Below are positions 54,416 to 64,000 of a stretch of DNA of 64,000 nt, one piece after another. Under the pieces are notes generated by a model that worked only from the letters and a program-made list of their open reading frames with translations, ran no database searches and was not told where the DNA came from. The DNA lies in assembly GCA_026745465.1 (NCBI GenBank), contig JACYXH010000823.1:730294-794293 (forward strand), in the 5' to 3' direction. The DNA is from Lota lota (Eukaryota > Chordata > Actinopteri > Gadiformes > Lotidae). The translations under genes were made by a program, and so were the position numbers. Position 1 is the first letter of the stretch; each line of letters opens with the position of its first letter.

Positions 54416-55622
54416 CTACCACTACCAAGGCATTTACCCACTCGGCAAACTCTGTGACTTTTTGTATAATGTCCATTGCTTCCATCTCTTCTAGTTCATC
54501 TTTGAGTCTGCTCCGCAGGGCATATGGGATGCGGCGAGGCGGACACACCACTGGTGTTATGGCAGGTTGAAGGCGGAGGGTGCACTCCCCAGGAAACAGT
54601 CCAATGCCTTCGAATACGTCGGCAAACTCATCTGTGATGCTAGTGTGTGGCAGTTCGTTTACCATGTTCACTATCTTGACCATGTTCAGATCTAAGCATG
54701 CTCGCATTCCCAAGACAGGAGGTGCATTTCTTGCGCAGACTATGTCAAAGTCTAGCACGACAATTTTTTCTTTGTACCTGCACGTGAGCTTGCATGACCC
54801 TTCCACTACGAGTCTCTGTCCACCGTATCCTGAGATAGTACTGTCTGGTGGGTTAAGCACTTTATTGCCAAACATTTTGTGGAATGTGTGGGCTGGTATT
54901 ATGTTGGTCTGTGCACCCGTGTCTATTTTAAATTTCAATTTGTGCCTAATTTTCCCTATTTGCACCTCTGCATATACCTGTTCTTTGGCAGTGTTAGCAT
55001 GTAGCTTTATGATAGTGTCAATGTACAGTTCATCTGGTGGCAGTTCCGCTCCGTTGACGATAACATGCACTCTCTTGGGCTTGTACTTTATCTTTGGTTG
55101 CTGTGTTTGTGTTCTGCACATTTTAGCAAAATGGTTGGGCTTCTTACATTTGTTGCATTGGCGTCCTTTGGCTGGGCATTCCTCTGTGCGTCCGTGCTCT
55201 CCCCCGCATGCTCCACATTCCTTGTTCCCTACTGTATTTTTGGAGTCAGTCCGGTTTGTTGTGCCTCCATAACGTGTATGCTCCGATTTGAACGGTGTTC
55301 TGCTAACTGCATGAGCTGACTGATTAGCTGTGCTAGCAGTGGGACTATGCATAGCTTTTAGCTGCTGCTGCGACAGCTCATGTGTCCGTGCAATATCGAT
55401 AGCCTTTTCCAACGTTAAGTCTGTGTGGCATAACAGTTTCTCATGCACTTTAGGAGAGTTTGTGCCAAAGACAATTCTGTCTCTAATCATTTCGTCACTG
55501 TTAGGAAAATCACGATCGTTCACAAGCAGTCTTAGCTCGGTTATAAACAGGTCGCAACTTTCACCCTCCCCTTGTATCCTCTGGTGGAATTTATACTGCG
55601 CGAAAATGGGGTTTGCTCTGGG
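54378..55622 (-). pseudogene. Ty3/Gypsy gag C-terminus, zinc knuckles and protease
   Basis: The frame opens after a stop near 55622-55624. The end of the capsid region (SDEMIRDRIVFGTNSPKVHE, LEKAIDIARTHELSQQQLKA) precedes two CCHC-type knuckles (CGACGGEHGRTEEC and CNKCKKPNHFAKMC). The protease has KIDTGAQTNIIPAHTFHKMF and, later, PPVLGMRACLDLNMVKI. The N-terminal start of RT follows (FPGECTLRLQPAITPVVCPP, VTEFAEWVNALVVVEKPK). The frame is then lost by a single-base difference in the CCCAAAAC region near 54400 and continues in the pol frame. Confidence 0.9.
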
Positions 55623-55876
55623 TTAAACGTAGGCTTCAAACCTGTCGTAGTACGTCTTGAGTGCTTTCCTTTCGTCTTCTGTGTCCATGTACTATATATA
55701 TCCCTTCCTTTTTCGCCAATCCATAGTAGTAGATAGCAGCACATTTCTTCCTGCCGTTGGCCATGTAGCGGTCCGGAGAACATTAGCTCCACATGTTGGC
55801 GGAACTTCTTCCATGCGTCGGGCAGATTGGATGAATCCCAATCCATCCGTGGCGTGGGGACACCTGTGTGTTCCAT
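55541..55876 (-). pseudogene. Ty3/Gypsy gag N-terminus
   Basis: Starts at the ATG at 55876, 47 bases inside the 5' LTR (MEHTGVPTPRMDWDSSNLPD). WKKFRQHVELMFSGPL and YLLLWIGEKGRDIYSTW are typical of this gag subgroup. Near 55695 the frame shifts, and the true frame, visible in the sequence as KTYYDRFEAYV, meets a TAA near 55622. Confidence 0.85.
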
Positions 55877-55922
55877 CTTCCGTCGTCAGGTCGATTTAAA
55901 ACACTGGTCTACTCTGACACCA

Positions 55923-56072
55923 TGTAATGTTTTATGTTATCTTTGTAACTAAAAGATACGACTGGACTAATTATTCATTTAGTCATACGGCGCTGCCATC
56001 TTTATTCTGAAACATCGTATGTACATCCGGTTCAACAGAGCATTCCAACAGGAAGTTCTAAGGATGTTTACA
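55923..56072 (-). repeat. 5' LTR of the Ty3/Gypsy element
   Basis: 150 bp, ending TTTACA on the plus strand. Its inner edge is directly adjacent to the primer-binding-site-like TGGTGTCAGAG on the minus strand. Confidence 0.9.
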
Positions 56073-56193
56073 CATCTGAAACGTGAGTTCAAATCAAACC
56101 CGGCCATAATCCAAGGTCAGTGAAATCCACCCAGTCTGGCGATCAATCCGGTAATCACTTCTTCCACTTTACCGAATGCAAAGCGTTACTTTT

Positions 56194-56388
56194 TGTAGAG
56201 CATTCGCAATGTGCTGTTTGAATGTGCTCCCATGGCAGCCACCGTACTTGCTACTGTGCATGCGCGGTGGTTGGTGCGCCCCTCTGGGTATTCTGTTAGT
56301 CATGTAATGATGGTCTAGGACTTACCATTATGTTAAAATAAAAGTAATACTGTTACAAAGTATTCCCTTCGTATCAGGTCATTCAACA
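56194..56388 (+). mobile_element. Solo LTR, 195 bp, with 5-bp target duplication CTTTT
   Basis: Begins TGTAGAGCATTC, ends CATTCAACA and is flanked by CTTTT (56189-56193 and 56389-56393). It is the inverted relative of 16897-17090. The AAAATAAAAG near 56334 gives plus orientation. Confidence 0.93.
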
Positions 56389-56393
56389 CTTTT

Positions 56394-56881
56394 GGTTGTT
56401 CATTTCTCTATCGCAGTATTTGATAACTTCCAGGTTGACCTTAAGTGGGACCGCCTATTAAGGAGTAATGTTTGTTAATCTGTATTCTTTTTTTAATCAT
56501 TACATTGAGTTATCCTGCATATATAATTATTGTCCTTATTATTTCACTAATATGAATAGGATGTGTGTATTTGTTTATGTAATTATCTAATGCTGAACTG
56601 AGAGCTGTTTTCTGTTATGCAGCACATCAAACCGTAAACATGATTCAGCAAACACACCACAACGTGGTTAACCCACCCGCCCCCTCCATTCCTTTATCCG
56701 TGGTCACCTGACCCATGACCAACGTCAGTTCGCCTCACCCATTGTCAGCCATCTCACCTGTACCTTCAACCTCTCCTAATTAGCATAGACTAATCTTCCA
56801 GACAGGTTGCACAGAAAACATATTTCCAGAACTGCCTGAAACGGCTTGTTTGCAGTCAGCCTCCACTTACGTGATTGTTAC
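56394..56881. other. Nothing recognised
   Basis: AT-rich unique sequence without coding similarity. Confidence 0.5.
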
Positions 56882-57242
56882 GTCAAATCAACCCGATCTC
56901 ATCAATCTGCACCCAAAACAGGATTTTACAATTTAAAATTGTGTGCAGTGCGTACGCCAAATGCCAAATTTGTGTGTAGTTGATACGCCAATCCTTCCCA
57001 TTAACTTATATGGAGAGCAGATGCGTCCAAATACCACGCATCACCTGGAACGGTCATGACATCACCAGCGAACTGGCAAACAAGATGGCTGACGTTTATT
57101 TTATTCTTAGTGAAAAATGCAATATTTTGATAGTGTCGGCATTAACATGGGCTTGGATAACATTTCTAGCGAGAAATGTCATTTTATTGTCATAATCTTC
57201 GTTCAGTAATTGCATATTATTAATTTGTTGTTAAACTGCTCG

Positions 57243-57642
57243 TATTCAGGTACAGATCTGGCCGGGCAGCAGGAACAAAGAGGTATAGGAACCAAATGCA
57301 GACTACAACTCAGGAAATATAACAAAAAGGGGCTTTAATAAAGAAACTCAAATCTCCATTTGATGAACTGGCAGAAAAACATTTACAATTTGGGGACCAC
57401 AAGGTCAAAGGGACATGACAAAATAACGAACCGACAAGGGAACAAAGAAAGTGAACTTGTATATATGGGGAGAGAGTGATCGGGGCATGAGGTGCAGGTG
57501 GGAAGATAGACAAGGTCACACAGATATGGGGAATGAGGTGATTGCATGCTGGATATGTGAAGTGAGGGGAAAAAGTAAGGACATCTGGTGGACAGGGGAG
57601 AACAAACACTAAACAACATAAAGACAAAGTCAGAACATGACA
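57243..57642 (-). mobile_element. Solo LTR, about 400 bp, related to 21509-21807
   Basis: Ends CATGACA at 57642; the left end is TATTCAGG, a likely degenerate TG end. CTCG (perhaps CTCGT) flanks both sides (57239-57242 and 57643-57646). It shares CCGACAAGGGAACAA and GGACATCTGGTGGACAGG with the LTR at 21509. It lies directly inside the left arm of the surrounding element. Confidence 0.85.
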
Positions 57643-57646
57643 CTCG

Positions 57647-58318
57647 TGGCGTTTTTCATGCTTGTATGGAGTTTTTAGCGAATAGAATCGGGGTAGGCTA
57701 TGTTCTGTTTAAGAAATAACCAAAATTATATATTTTATTGGAACCATGAGCTACAGTTTTGTTTGGAATACCCCACTCCATAGTTCTCGTATATATCCAT
57801 ATGGGCTATTTTACGACCTATGGCCATTTCTTTTTCTGTAACAAGCACGCATGTATCCTGTATTTAATATATGAACATGTTATATGACCACAATATTCTG
57901 AACAACCCCCGAAATGATTGATTCTTGGCAGACGCACTGCTTGTGAACAGGAATGGCAGGAAACTGCTTGGGGCCCCCGAGGGCTGAACATTTTTACTCC
58001 TCAGCAATGTCTGAAAATGTGGCAACAGTAACTGCAACCCCCTCCCCCTTGAACAACCAATGGACGATTTGCAATGACATCTCAGTAGGAAACCTCCTCA
58101 ATGGCACCCCATGTTATTCCTGTCAAATTCACATGATTGATTCCCATAACATTCTCGACGTTTTAATTGAAAATCAATATAGGAAAATTAAGAGGAGTTA
58201 TCCATCTGGAAGTGACAAAAGAAAAAAAATTGATGAAACAAAAAGAAAGCAAGACAGTGGTAAGTGGATTAGATACTGACGATTAAGTACAACAGTAAAT
58301 AACTGAATGCTAGAGTTA
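57647..58318. other. Unrecognised sequence with one 108-codon frame
   Basis: The plus-strand frame 57953-58279 (MAGNCLGPPRAEHF at the start, a basic KIKRSYPSGSDKRKKID near the end) has no domain I recognise. A GGGGCCCCCGAGG block near 57971 is also seen in other form at 59497. It might be an exon remnant or chance. Confidence 0.3.
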
Positions 58319-58944
58319 TTGGCCTTTCACACATGAACCCCGGAGCATCGGGTCCAGAGGTGATCCAGAGTTGCTCTTTCACACATGCAACGCACAGCCA
58401 GAGAAAAGGCGCATCAGACATGTTCACACATATTGTAGATACTCTGGATACTTTAGGCGAGGGGTGGTGCCCGGGCGTGTAGGACTAGGAGGCAGGACGT
58501 GACGCAAAAAGTATGCAGCAGTAGTTGGAGTGTTTTGTTTACAACACATCTAAGATCGTGGGTCAGGCTTCCAACTCCAACGTAATGCTGACTTTTTTGC
58601 GGTGATATCAATACTGCATTTATTTAGACGTATCAGCAATATCAACAGAAGAGTGGAAAGCAGAAAAAAGTTGGACCACAAAATACAGGCGAGAAAAGTA
58701 CAAAGCAGCTACACTCCGTGCTCCCGGTATTTCGCCAGTCGCATGATAGAAACGTCATCAACACGTCAGCAATACGACCACTCGCTCGTTGTGAATTCTC
58801 CGGCTCGCCGATTCTCCGGACTTTACAGGGGCCTTGTCGGGTAAATTCCGGAGGGGCGGATTCTGACATTTGCGTTCACACATAAAGCCCCTCCGGGTAT
58901 AATCCGGAAAATGTCCGGCTTACAGTGCATGTGTGAAAGGGCTA
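58319..58944. mobile_element. PIF/Harbinger-like MITE, 626 bp, TTA target duplication
   Basis: The left end TTGGCCTTTCACACATG pairs with the right end CATGTGTGAAAGGGCTA. TTA flanks both sides (58316-58318 and 58945-58947), the target preference of vertebrate PIF/Harbinger elements. Inside are several CCGGA-containing pieces (TTCCGGAGGGGCGGA, TAATCCGGAAAATGTCCGG). It has no transposase. Confidence 0.8.
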
Positions 58945-58947
58945 TTA

Positions 58948-59449
58948 GACTAATGGCGTTTATTCATTCACGTTTCACTAGCTGGCAGGGTGAAACGAAG
59001 CGACTATTACGCTCGTACAGAATTGAAACTTCATAACCGTTCATCTCGGGCAATGTTACCAAAATTAACGTTGTCTCTGCCATTCCTAGAGTAGACCTTT
59101 CGCATGGGACACCGGTAGTTGCTATTATTGAAGGCACAAAATGTAATGGATTGATTTGGAAGGGAAAAAACTGCTAGATAATAGCTTTTTCTGTAACTGA
59201 TGTTGTGTCCGAGCTAAGCTATGAATAATGAAAGCTATGTCGAAGGAGAACATTTAAACATTGAATTTGAGGAATTCTAATTCTATGACAAAGCATTTTG
59301 AATTGACTTTATTAACATGCTACTATAGAATAGCCTACATATCACTTTCTTATCTCCTCAGGATCATTATTTAAGTTTCTGACACCAGCAAAAGAGAAGG
59401 ATAAAGTGCCCCATCCAAATGCTGATAATGAAAAGTTATCACTTTAATT
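58948..59449. other. Nothing recognised
   Basis: AT-rich unique sequence between the MITE and the gag fragment. Confidence 0.5.
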
Positions 59450-60160
59450 GATAACATATGCCATATGCCAACGGAGAGGCCATGCAGACTTCTTGGGGGG
59501 GGCCCCTCCATCGGGGCCCCCACCAGGTTCTGCAGGAGAGGTGCCAACCGCTTGCGGCTGGTGGGCCGGTTGGACTGGAGCGCCATGGTCGGCGGGGCTC
59601 TGGCCCGGGGCAATAGCGGGCCAGGTGACCAGGCTCGCCACACCGAAAGCAGCAGCGGTCGGTCGGTCCAGACCCGGCCTGGAAAACCTCCTCCGCTCCT
59701 TCCGGACCTTCCTCACAGTCTGGGAGGCGGTGGACAGCTGCTGGCTGGGTCGGGTGGAGAACTCAAACTCCACCCATTGTGCCTCATCAAGAGCCCCACC
59801 GAGGTACTGGGGACTGGTGAGGCATACATGCTGCCGCAGCCGCTCCAGCATCAGCCCCTGCAGGAAGGCGTAGAGGGCCAGATCCTCACGTGCAGCCGCG
59901 GGGAACCCGGGGTACCCGCGTTGAGCATAGAGCCGGACGTCAGCGGCATAAGCCCCCAGGCTCTCCTCCTCCTGGCGGCGGTGGCCAGCCAGCTGTTCCC
60001 AGCTCTGGTCGCTGGAGGTCTGCTACCCGAACCGCCACTCCAGTGCCCTGGTCAGGGCCTGAAGGTCCCGCTGCTCCGCAGGGCTAGGTCAAGCAGTACC
60101 CGTACCACAGTCCCCCTCAACGCCAGGGCGAGGTGGACGGCCGCTTCCCCCGTAACCGAT
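59450..60160 (-). pseudogene. Ty3/Gypsy gag fragment
   Basis: Minus-strand translation gives, in order, GEAAVHLALALRGTVVRVLL (about 60155-60095), then AAAREDLALYAFLQGLMLER, RLRQHVCLTSPQYLGGALDE and QWVEFEFSTRP. A proline/glycine-rich tail follows to about 59450. This is the capsid core of a common fish Gypsy gag. Frames change between the first and second parts, with stops near 60065 and elsewhere. No protease, pol or LTR is attached. GC content is much higher than in the flanks, marking it as an insert in the AT-rich element. Confidence 0.8.
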
Positions 60161-60546
60161 TGTATTCCCTCGAAACCCCAAATGAGCATAAAAAACGCCA
60201 TGAGCACTTACAAACTAATCACTGCGAAGATTATGACAATAATATGCACATTTTTCGCTAGAAATGTTATCAAAACCCATTTTAATGCTGAAACAATCTA
60301 ATATTGCATTTTCCACTGAGAATAAAATAAATGTCAGCCATCTTGTTTGCCGGTTCGCTGGTTATGTCATGACCGTTCATGGTGATGCGTGGTATTTGGA
60401 CGCATCTGCTTTCCACAGAAGTTAATCGGAAGGATTGGCGTATCAACTGCACGCAAAATCTGATTTTGCCGTATGCACTGCACGCAGTTTGAAAGTGTCA
60501 AATCGTGTTATTTGTATGCAGATTGATGAAATCAGGTTGGTCAAAT

Positions 60547-61738
60547 TACGGATGTGCAGAAGTCCAGCCTCTAAGCTGGTTTGTTACACCCTCAATCAAA
60601 GCTAGTTAGAGCGATGGCCGGTGGAGTTCGGTTCTGGTAGCGCCATGTTGAAAAGACATGTCGTCAAATCCCCTTTATATGGACTACCAAAGGAAGATGA
60701 AATGAATCAATGGTTAAAATGACTTTTGATCTTCGCCTAAATTGTACAAACTGCTTCCTGAACCGGGTGCTGCAACTTGTAGATTCAGGATCAAACCCTG
60801 TAAGTATGCTTTATTAGTTGTGGATTTGTTTAAAACGAACAAGGTAGCTACTACCGAGTTTTGAAGTGCAGAGTTGTTGGTTGTAGCTGAGATGTATACC
60901 CAGTGCGAAAGCTACCTACCTTGGCCAACTTGCTAGTGTTGCCCCTCTGGCCTGGTAGGTGTCAGGAAGAGGTGTGTTCGTAACCTTAGAGCTGTATGTA
61001 TAAAACAAAGAGACTAAAATGTTAATTCTTGCTTATCCTCAACATAGTAAATACTTAACAAATTACTTTGAGGTGATCAACAAAGTGCTTGTTGTAGCAT
61101 CAGGTAAGTATCTCAAGTATAGTAGATATCACAATATCTTCAGAAAATGATTATATTATACTGTCCTCACCAGATGTTGCTCCTAGAGAACGTATGTCTG
61201 GCTATACAGCGAGCTAAACACTCCCTCAATCATCCCTCCAAGGAACAAGCAAGTGTTTTGATTGGCAGGTTTAATAAAGAGAACTGTAAAACTGTAACAC
61301 AGAAATACAAAACCAAGGTAAGTATAATCACCCTTATGCAACAATATCACAGAATTAAACAAAATAACATGTACAACGTACATGTAATAGCTGATGACTA
61401 TAGCCTAACTAAACGAATGGAGTTGGCATGCTAAATCGCTAGTGAAAATGCTAACCACCTGGCAAACTATACAGAGCTAATTTTACAACAATAAAGTAAT
61501 AATATATAACTGCATATTAACTTGAATACTTACAGATGATGCCGTCTTAAAGGCTACAAATATAAGGGAGATGCAGGATTACTGAACCAAAATAATACTC
61601 TCACTCGCAGCTGGAAGACAACTAAAACACGTCCTCACTGAAAAGCTACTTCATGTAAACAACTTGAGGTAGAATTAAATTAACCACTAGAGATTGGTCA
61701 TTGGCCTTTCATTCCTTCTTGCTTGGCTGTCCTTCATG
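60547..61738. other. Nothing recognised
   Basis: AT-rich unique sequence. The 95-codon frame at 61147-61434 has no domain. A short stretch near 60600-60700 looks more GC-balanced but matches nothing I know. Confidence 0.5.
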
Positions 61739-64000
61739 AGGACAATGTCACCTTATTTGAGGTTAGGCCTTTTGGTTTGCCATTTCTGACGACTCTGTAA
61801 AGTGCTTGAGTACTCCAAACGCCATCTGGCCCAAAATGCCTGAACTCTTCCACTGCTTCTCAAACAGACACCCTTTCGTGAACTCACCAGGTGGAGAAGC
61901 AGGAGTGCCAATTTTCTGAGTCAAGAGCATGGAGGGGGTTAAGATTAGGGGTGACTCCGGGTCAGATGAGACAGGAACCAAAGGCCTTGCGTTCACAATG
62001 GCGGTGACCTCAGCCATCAGAGTGGTTAAGACCTTGTGAGTGAGATGAGAATGTCCAACCTGAAGGAGCATAGAATCTAAGATGCGGCGAGCTATCCCGA
62101 TCATACGCTCCCAAGCACCTCCCATGTGGGAAGAGTGCGGGGGGTTGAACACCCATGTACATTTGTGGCTTGAGAGGTAGTTTTTTACGCGTGTCTGGCT
62201 AGGGTGTGGAAGATCCAACTTCAACTCCTTGCTTCCCCCAATAAAGTTGGTTCCACAGTCTGAGCGCAACTTGGCAGGGCCTCTGATTGAGAAGAATCTC
62301 CTTAGCGCATTGATGAAACTGAAAGAGCTCATTGTTTTGATGACTTCAATGCGGATGGCCCTGGTACACATGCATTTCGCATGCATGTGTGTAACACTGC
62401 CCATCTTTTGCTGTTAGCCTGGCCGCCTCTCGTGCAACGGGTGGTTACCTCCCAAGGTCCGAAGACGCCGAGACCCACATAGGAGAAAGGGGGGTCTGTT
62501 TGCAGACGTTCAGCAGGTAAGTCTGCCATCTGTTGCTGTTCTATTCTTCCTCGAAGTTTCCGACAAGTAACACATTTGTGGATAATGCCACTGATGCACC
62601 TTTTTGCTCCAACTATCCACAAACCACTTGATCTGATGGCACCTTCAGTGAGGTGTCGTCCTTGGTGCTTCACCTCTTCATGATGGTGACGGGCAAGTAA
62701 GGTTGAAATATGGTGGCGGCTTGGGATAGTAAGAGGGTTCATTTCGTTCTTCTGAAGCTTTGACTGAGTTATACGTCCTCCTACTCGCAGTAAGCCTCTG
62801 TTGTCAATGATCGGCCGAAGCTTGAAGAGGGGACTGTTTGTTGGAAGGTCTCGATTTGCCTCAATGCATTTTAACTCTTTTGAGTAGACTTCGTGTTGAG
62901 CACTTCGGATGACTGCGTGCTCGGCTTTGGTAAGTTCTTCCTCTGAGAGACCTTTCTTACAGCTGTGCCAGCCAATACAGCTACTGCCTTCTGATGGGTG
63001 AGTGAAACATTGGGCTAGATGGAGAAGGCGAGCTATTGCCTTTGTAAGCGATCTCCAGTCAGAGTAACGTTCAAAGCGCTTTGACATTGTCGGAGTCTCA
63101 GAGACCTGGGTTGTAAGAATTGTTACCTTGGAACAGATCTCGGCGTTGGACCCAGGGTCAACAAGGTCGTACAGTGCTTTATCTTTGGAGACTGGTGTTT
63201 TGCGTTTAAATAGGACGGCTGGTCTAGACAGCCATGTAGTACTAGCTAAGCCTGCTGCTGGTATGGACCGTGAACCGAGGTCTGCTGGGTTGTGCTCTGT
63301 GGGAACATATCCCCATTATTCTGGTTGGGTAGACTGCCTTATGCGCTGCACACGGTTGTTCACACACATAGAACCGGCGTGTCTGATTGTGTATGTAGCC
63401 TAACACTACTTTGCTGTCCGTGTCGAATATGATCACGTCTAGTTTCAAGTCCATTTATTCTACAATGATTTCTGCAACCTCCACAGCAACACTGCAACAC
63501 ATAGCTCCAGTCTGGGTATTGTGAGCTCGGGTTGTGGGGCTAGTTTGGCCTTTTCCAGGACAAAGCCTACCTCACTGAGACCATCCCGATCTGTGAGCTT
63601 CAGATAGCCAACTGCAGCTATTGCTTTGACTGAGGCGTCTGAGAAGACACAGAGTTCTGCGTATCGGGCTTGTGAGGAGGAGAAGGATGCATAGGTGCGT
63701 GGAACGTGTGACTTTTTCAGTTCCTGTAGCGAACTTGCCATCTTCTCCACTCTTCATGCTTGTCAAACCCGGGAGAGGCGTGTCCCAACTTATGGCTTGA
63801 GAAGAGAGCTCCCTGAGAATCAATCTTCCTTGAATAGTTACTGGGGCTAGGAACCCCTTGGGGTCAAACAGGCTGTTCACTGTTGAGAGCACGCGTGTGA
63901 AAGGATTACAGTTTTCAGGAACATGGAACGTGAATGTATCCAACAGGATGTTCCAGCTCACTCCCAGGCTGCGCTGAACAGGAAGATCATCCACAGAGAG
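61739..64000 (-). pseudogene. BEL/Pao pol (RNase H and integrase), cut by window end
   Basis: On the minus strand from 64000 the order is: RT end/connection with PVQRSLGVSWNILLDTFTFH and LSTVNSLFDPKGFLAPVTIQ (63990-63800); RNase H with YAELCVFSDASVKAIAAVGY and IPRLELCVAVLLWRLQ (63700-63460); integrase from about 63087 with ARHHHEEVKHQGRH and CVTCRKLRGRIEQQQMADLP. Near 62395 the frame shifts to a second one carrying RAIRIEVIKTMSSFSFINAL, LRSDCGTNFIGG and NPPHSSHMGGAWERMIG, the DDE core. It ends with a short DUF5641-like stretch (GDIVLMKDSQARRNE) near 61700-61745. It belongs to a different BEL lineage from the one at 27108, judging by the MGGAWERMIG signature. Several frames are used, so it is inactive. 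No LTR is seen at the 3' side. Confidence 0.88.

Larger units (their letters stand above)
51564..56072 (-). mobile_element. Full-length Ty3/Gypsy retrotransposon, inactivated
   Basis: Two 150-bp LTRs, 51564-51713 and 55923-56072, begin TGTAATGTTTTATG and end with TTACA. The element is flanked by CATCT (51559-51563 and 56073-56077). On the minus strand the 5' LTR is followed at once by TGGTGTCAGAGTAGACC, a typical primer-binding-site start. The 3' LTR is preceded by AAAGAAGGGGGA as a polypurine tract. Gag, zinc knuckles, protease, RT, RNase H and integrase follow in order. Lesions: a frameshift and stop in gag, one frameshift before RT, and three nonsense codons in pol. Confidence 0.93.
56889..60539. 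mobile_element. Element with ~330-bp terminal inverted arms and 7-bp target duplication
   Basis: The left arm 56889-57212 begins CAACCCGATCTCATCAATCT. The right arm 60207-60539 is its inverted copy, ending GATGAAATCAGGTTG. GTCAAAT flanks both ends (56882-56888 and 60540-60546). Shared arm landmarks include GTTGATACGCCAATCCTTCC, CATCACC-TGAACGGTCATGAC and TTTCTAGCGAGAAATGT. The inner ends of the arms resemble the arms of the 37459-39738 family. The interior holds a solo LTR, a MITE and a Gypsy gag fragment but no transposase that I can recognise, so it is a non-autonomous carrier that has gathered insertions. Superfamily not assigned. Confidence 0.75.

Noticed and set aside
59465..60301. A 278-codon plus-strand frame
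   Set aside because: Antisense to a recognisable Gypsy gag fragment; composition explains it.

Overview
This is a window of vertebrate, almost certainly teleost fish, nuclear DNA. It has no operons, no bacterial gene spacing and no complete host gene. It has very dense (CA)n/(TG)n microsatellites and mobile-element families that co-occur typically in fish: a DIRS tyrosine-recombinase retrotransposon, Ty3/Gypsy and BEL/Pao elements, hAT-like and PIF/Harbinger-like MITEs, and a PNMA-type gag-like pseudogene. The species cannot be named from the sequence alone.

Layout. 1-3128: a dispersed repeat and a decayed Ty3/Gypsy pol, followed by AT-rich DNA. 3129-8903: a structurally complete DIRS element on the minus strand, with inverted terminal repeats and an internal complementary region. 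Its RT/RNase H/methyltransferase-like frame is intact, but gag and the tyrosine recombinase are frameshifted. 9990-10554: a two-exon remnant of a host-like gene. 10768-13990: a hAT-like MITE split by a small LTR element that kept gag, protease and the integrase tail but lost RT, RNase H and the integrase core. 14800-15830: a PNMA-like gag pseudogene. 16424-23008: solo LTRs, diverged duplications and a 26-bp minisatellite.

25630-36920 is the most structured part. A BEL/Pao element (27108-36920) carries reciprocal deletions at its two ends and was itself interrupted by a 4,037-bp non-autonomous element (30242-34278) with 615-bp LTRs that look identical. The inner element has no gag or pol core. 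It encodes a long proline-rich repeat protein and ends in a relic chromodomain. 37459-39738: a non-coding element with inverted arms of about 600-700 bp. 39739-50500: microsatellite-rich DNA with a solo LTR and a perfect 64-bp palindrome. 51564-56072: a complete but inactivated Ty3/Gypsy element with 150-bp LTRs. 56889-60539: an element with 330-bp inverted arms and a 7-bp target duplication, containing a solo LTR, a MITE and a gag fragment. 61739-64000: BEL/Pao pol on the minus strand, running off the window.

Nothing here looks like a working cellular pathway. The region is a nested TE graveyard whose biological content is in element architecture: non-autonomous derivatives, rearranged elements, solo-LTR formation and hairpin-forming repeats. 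Comparisons between repeats were made by eye, so arm lengths and boundaries without a target-site duplication are approximate.
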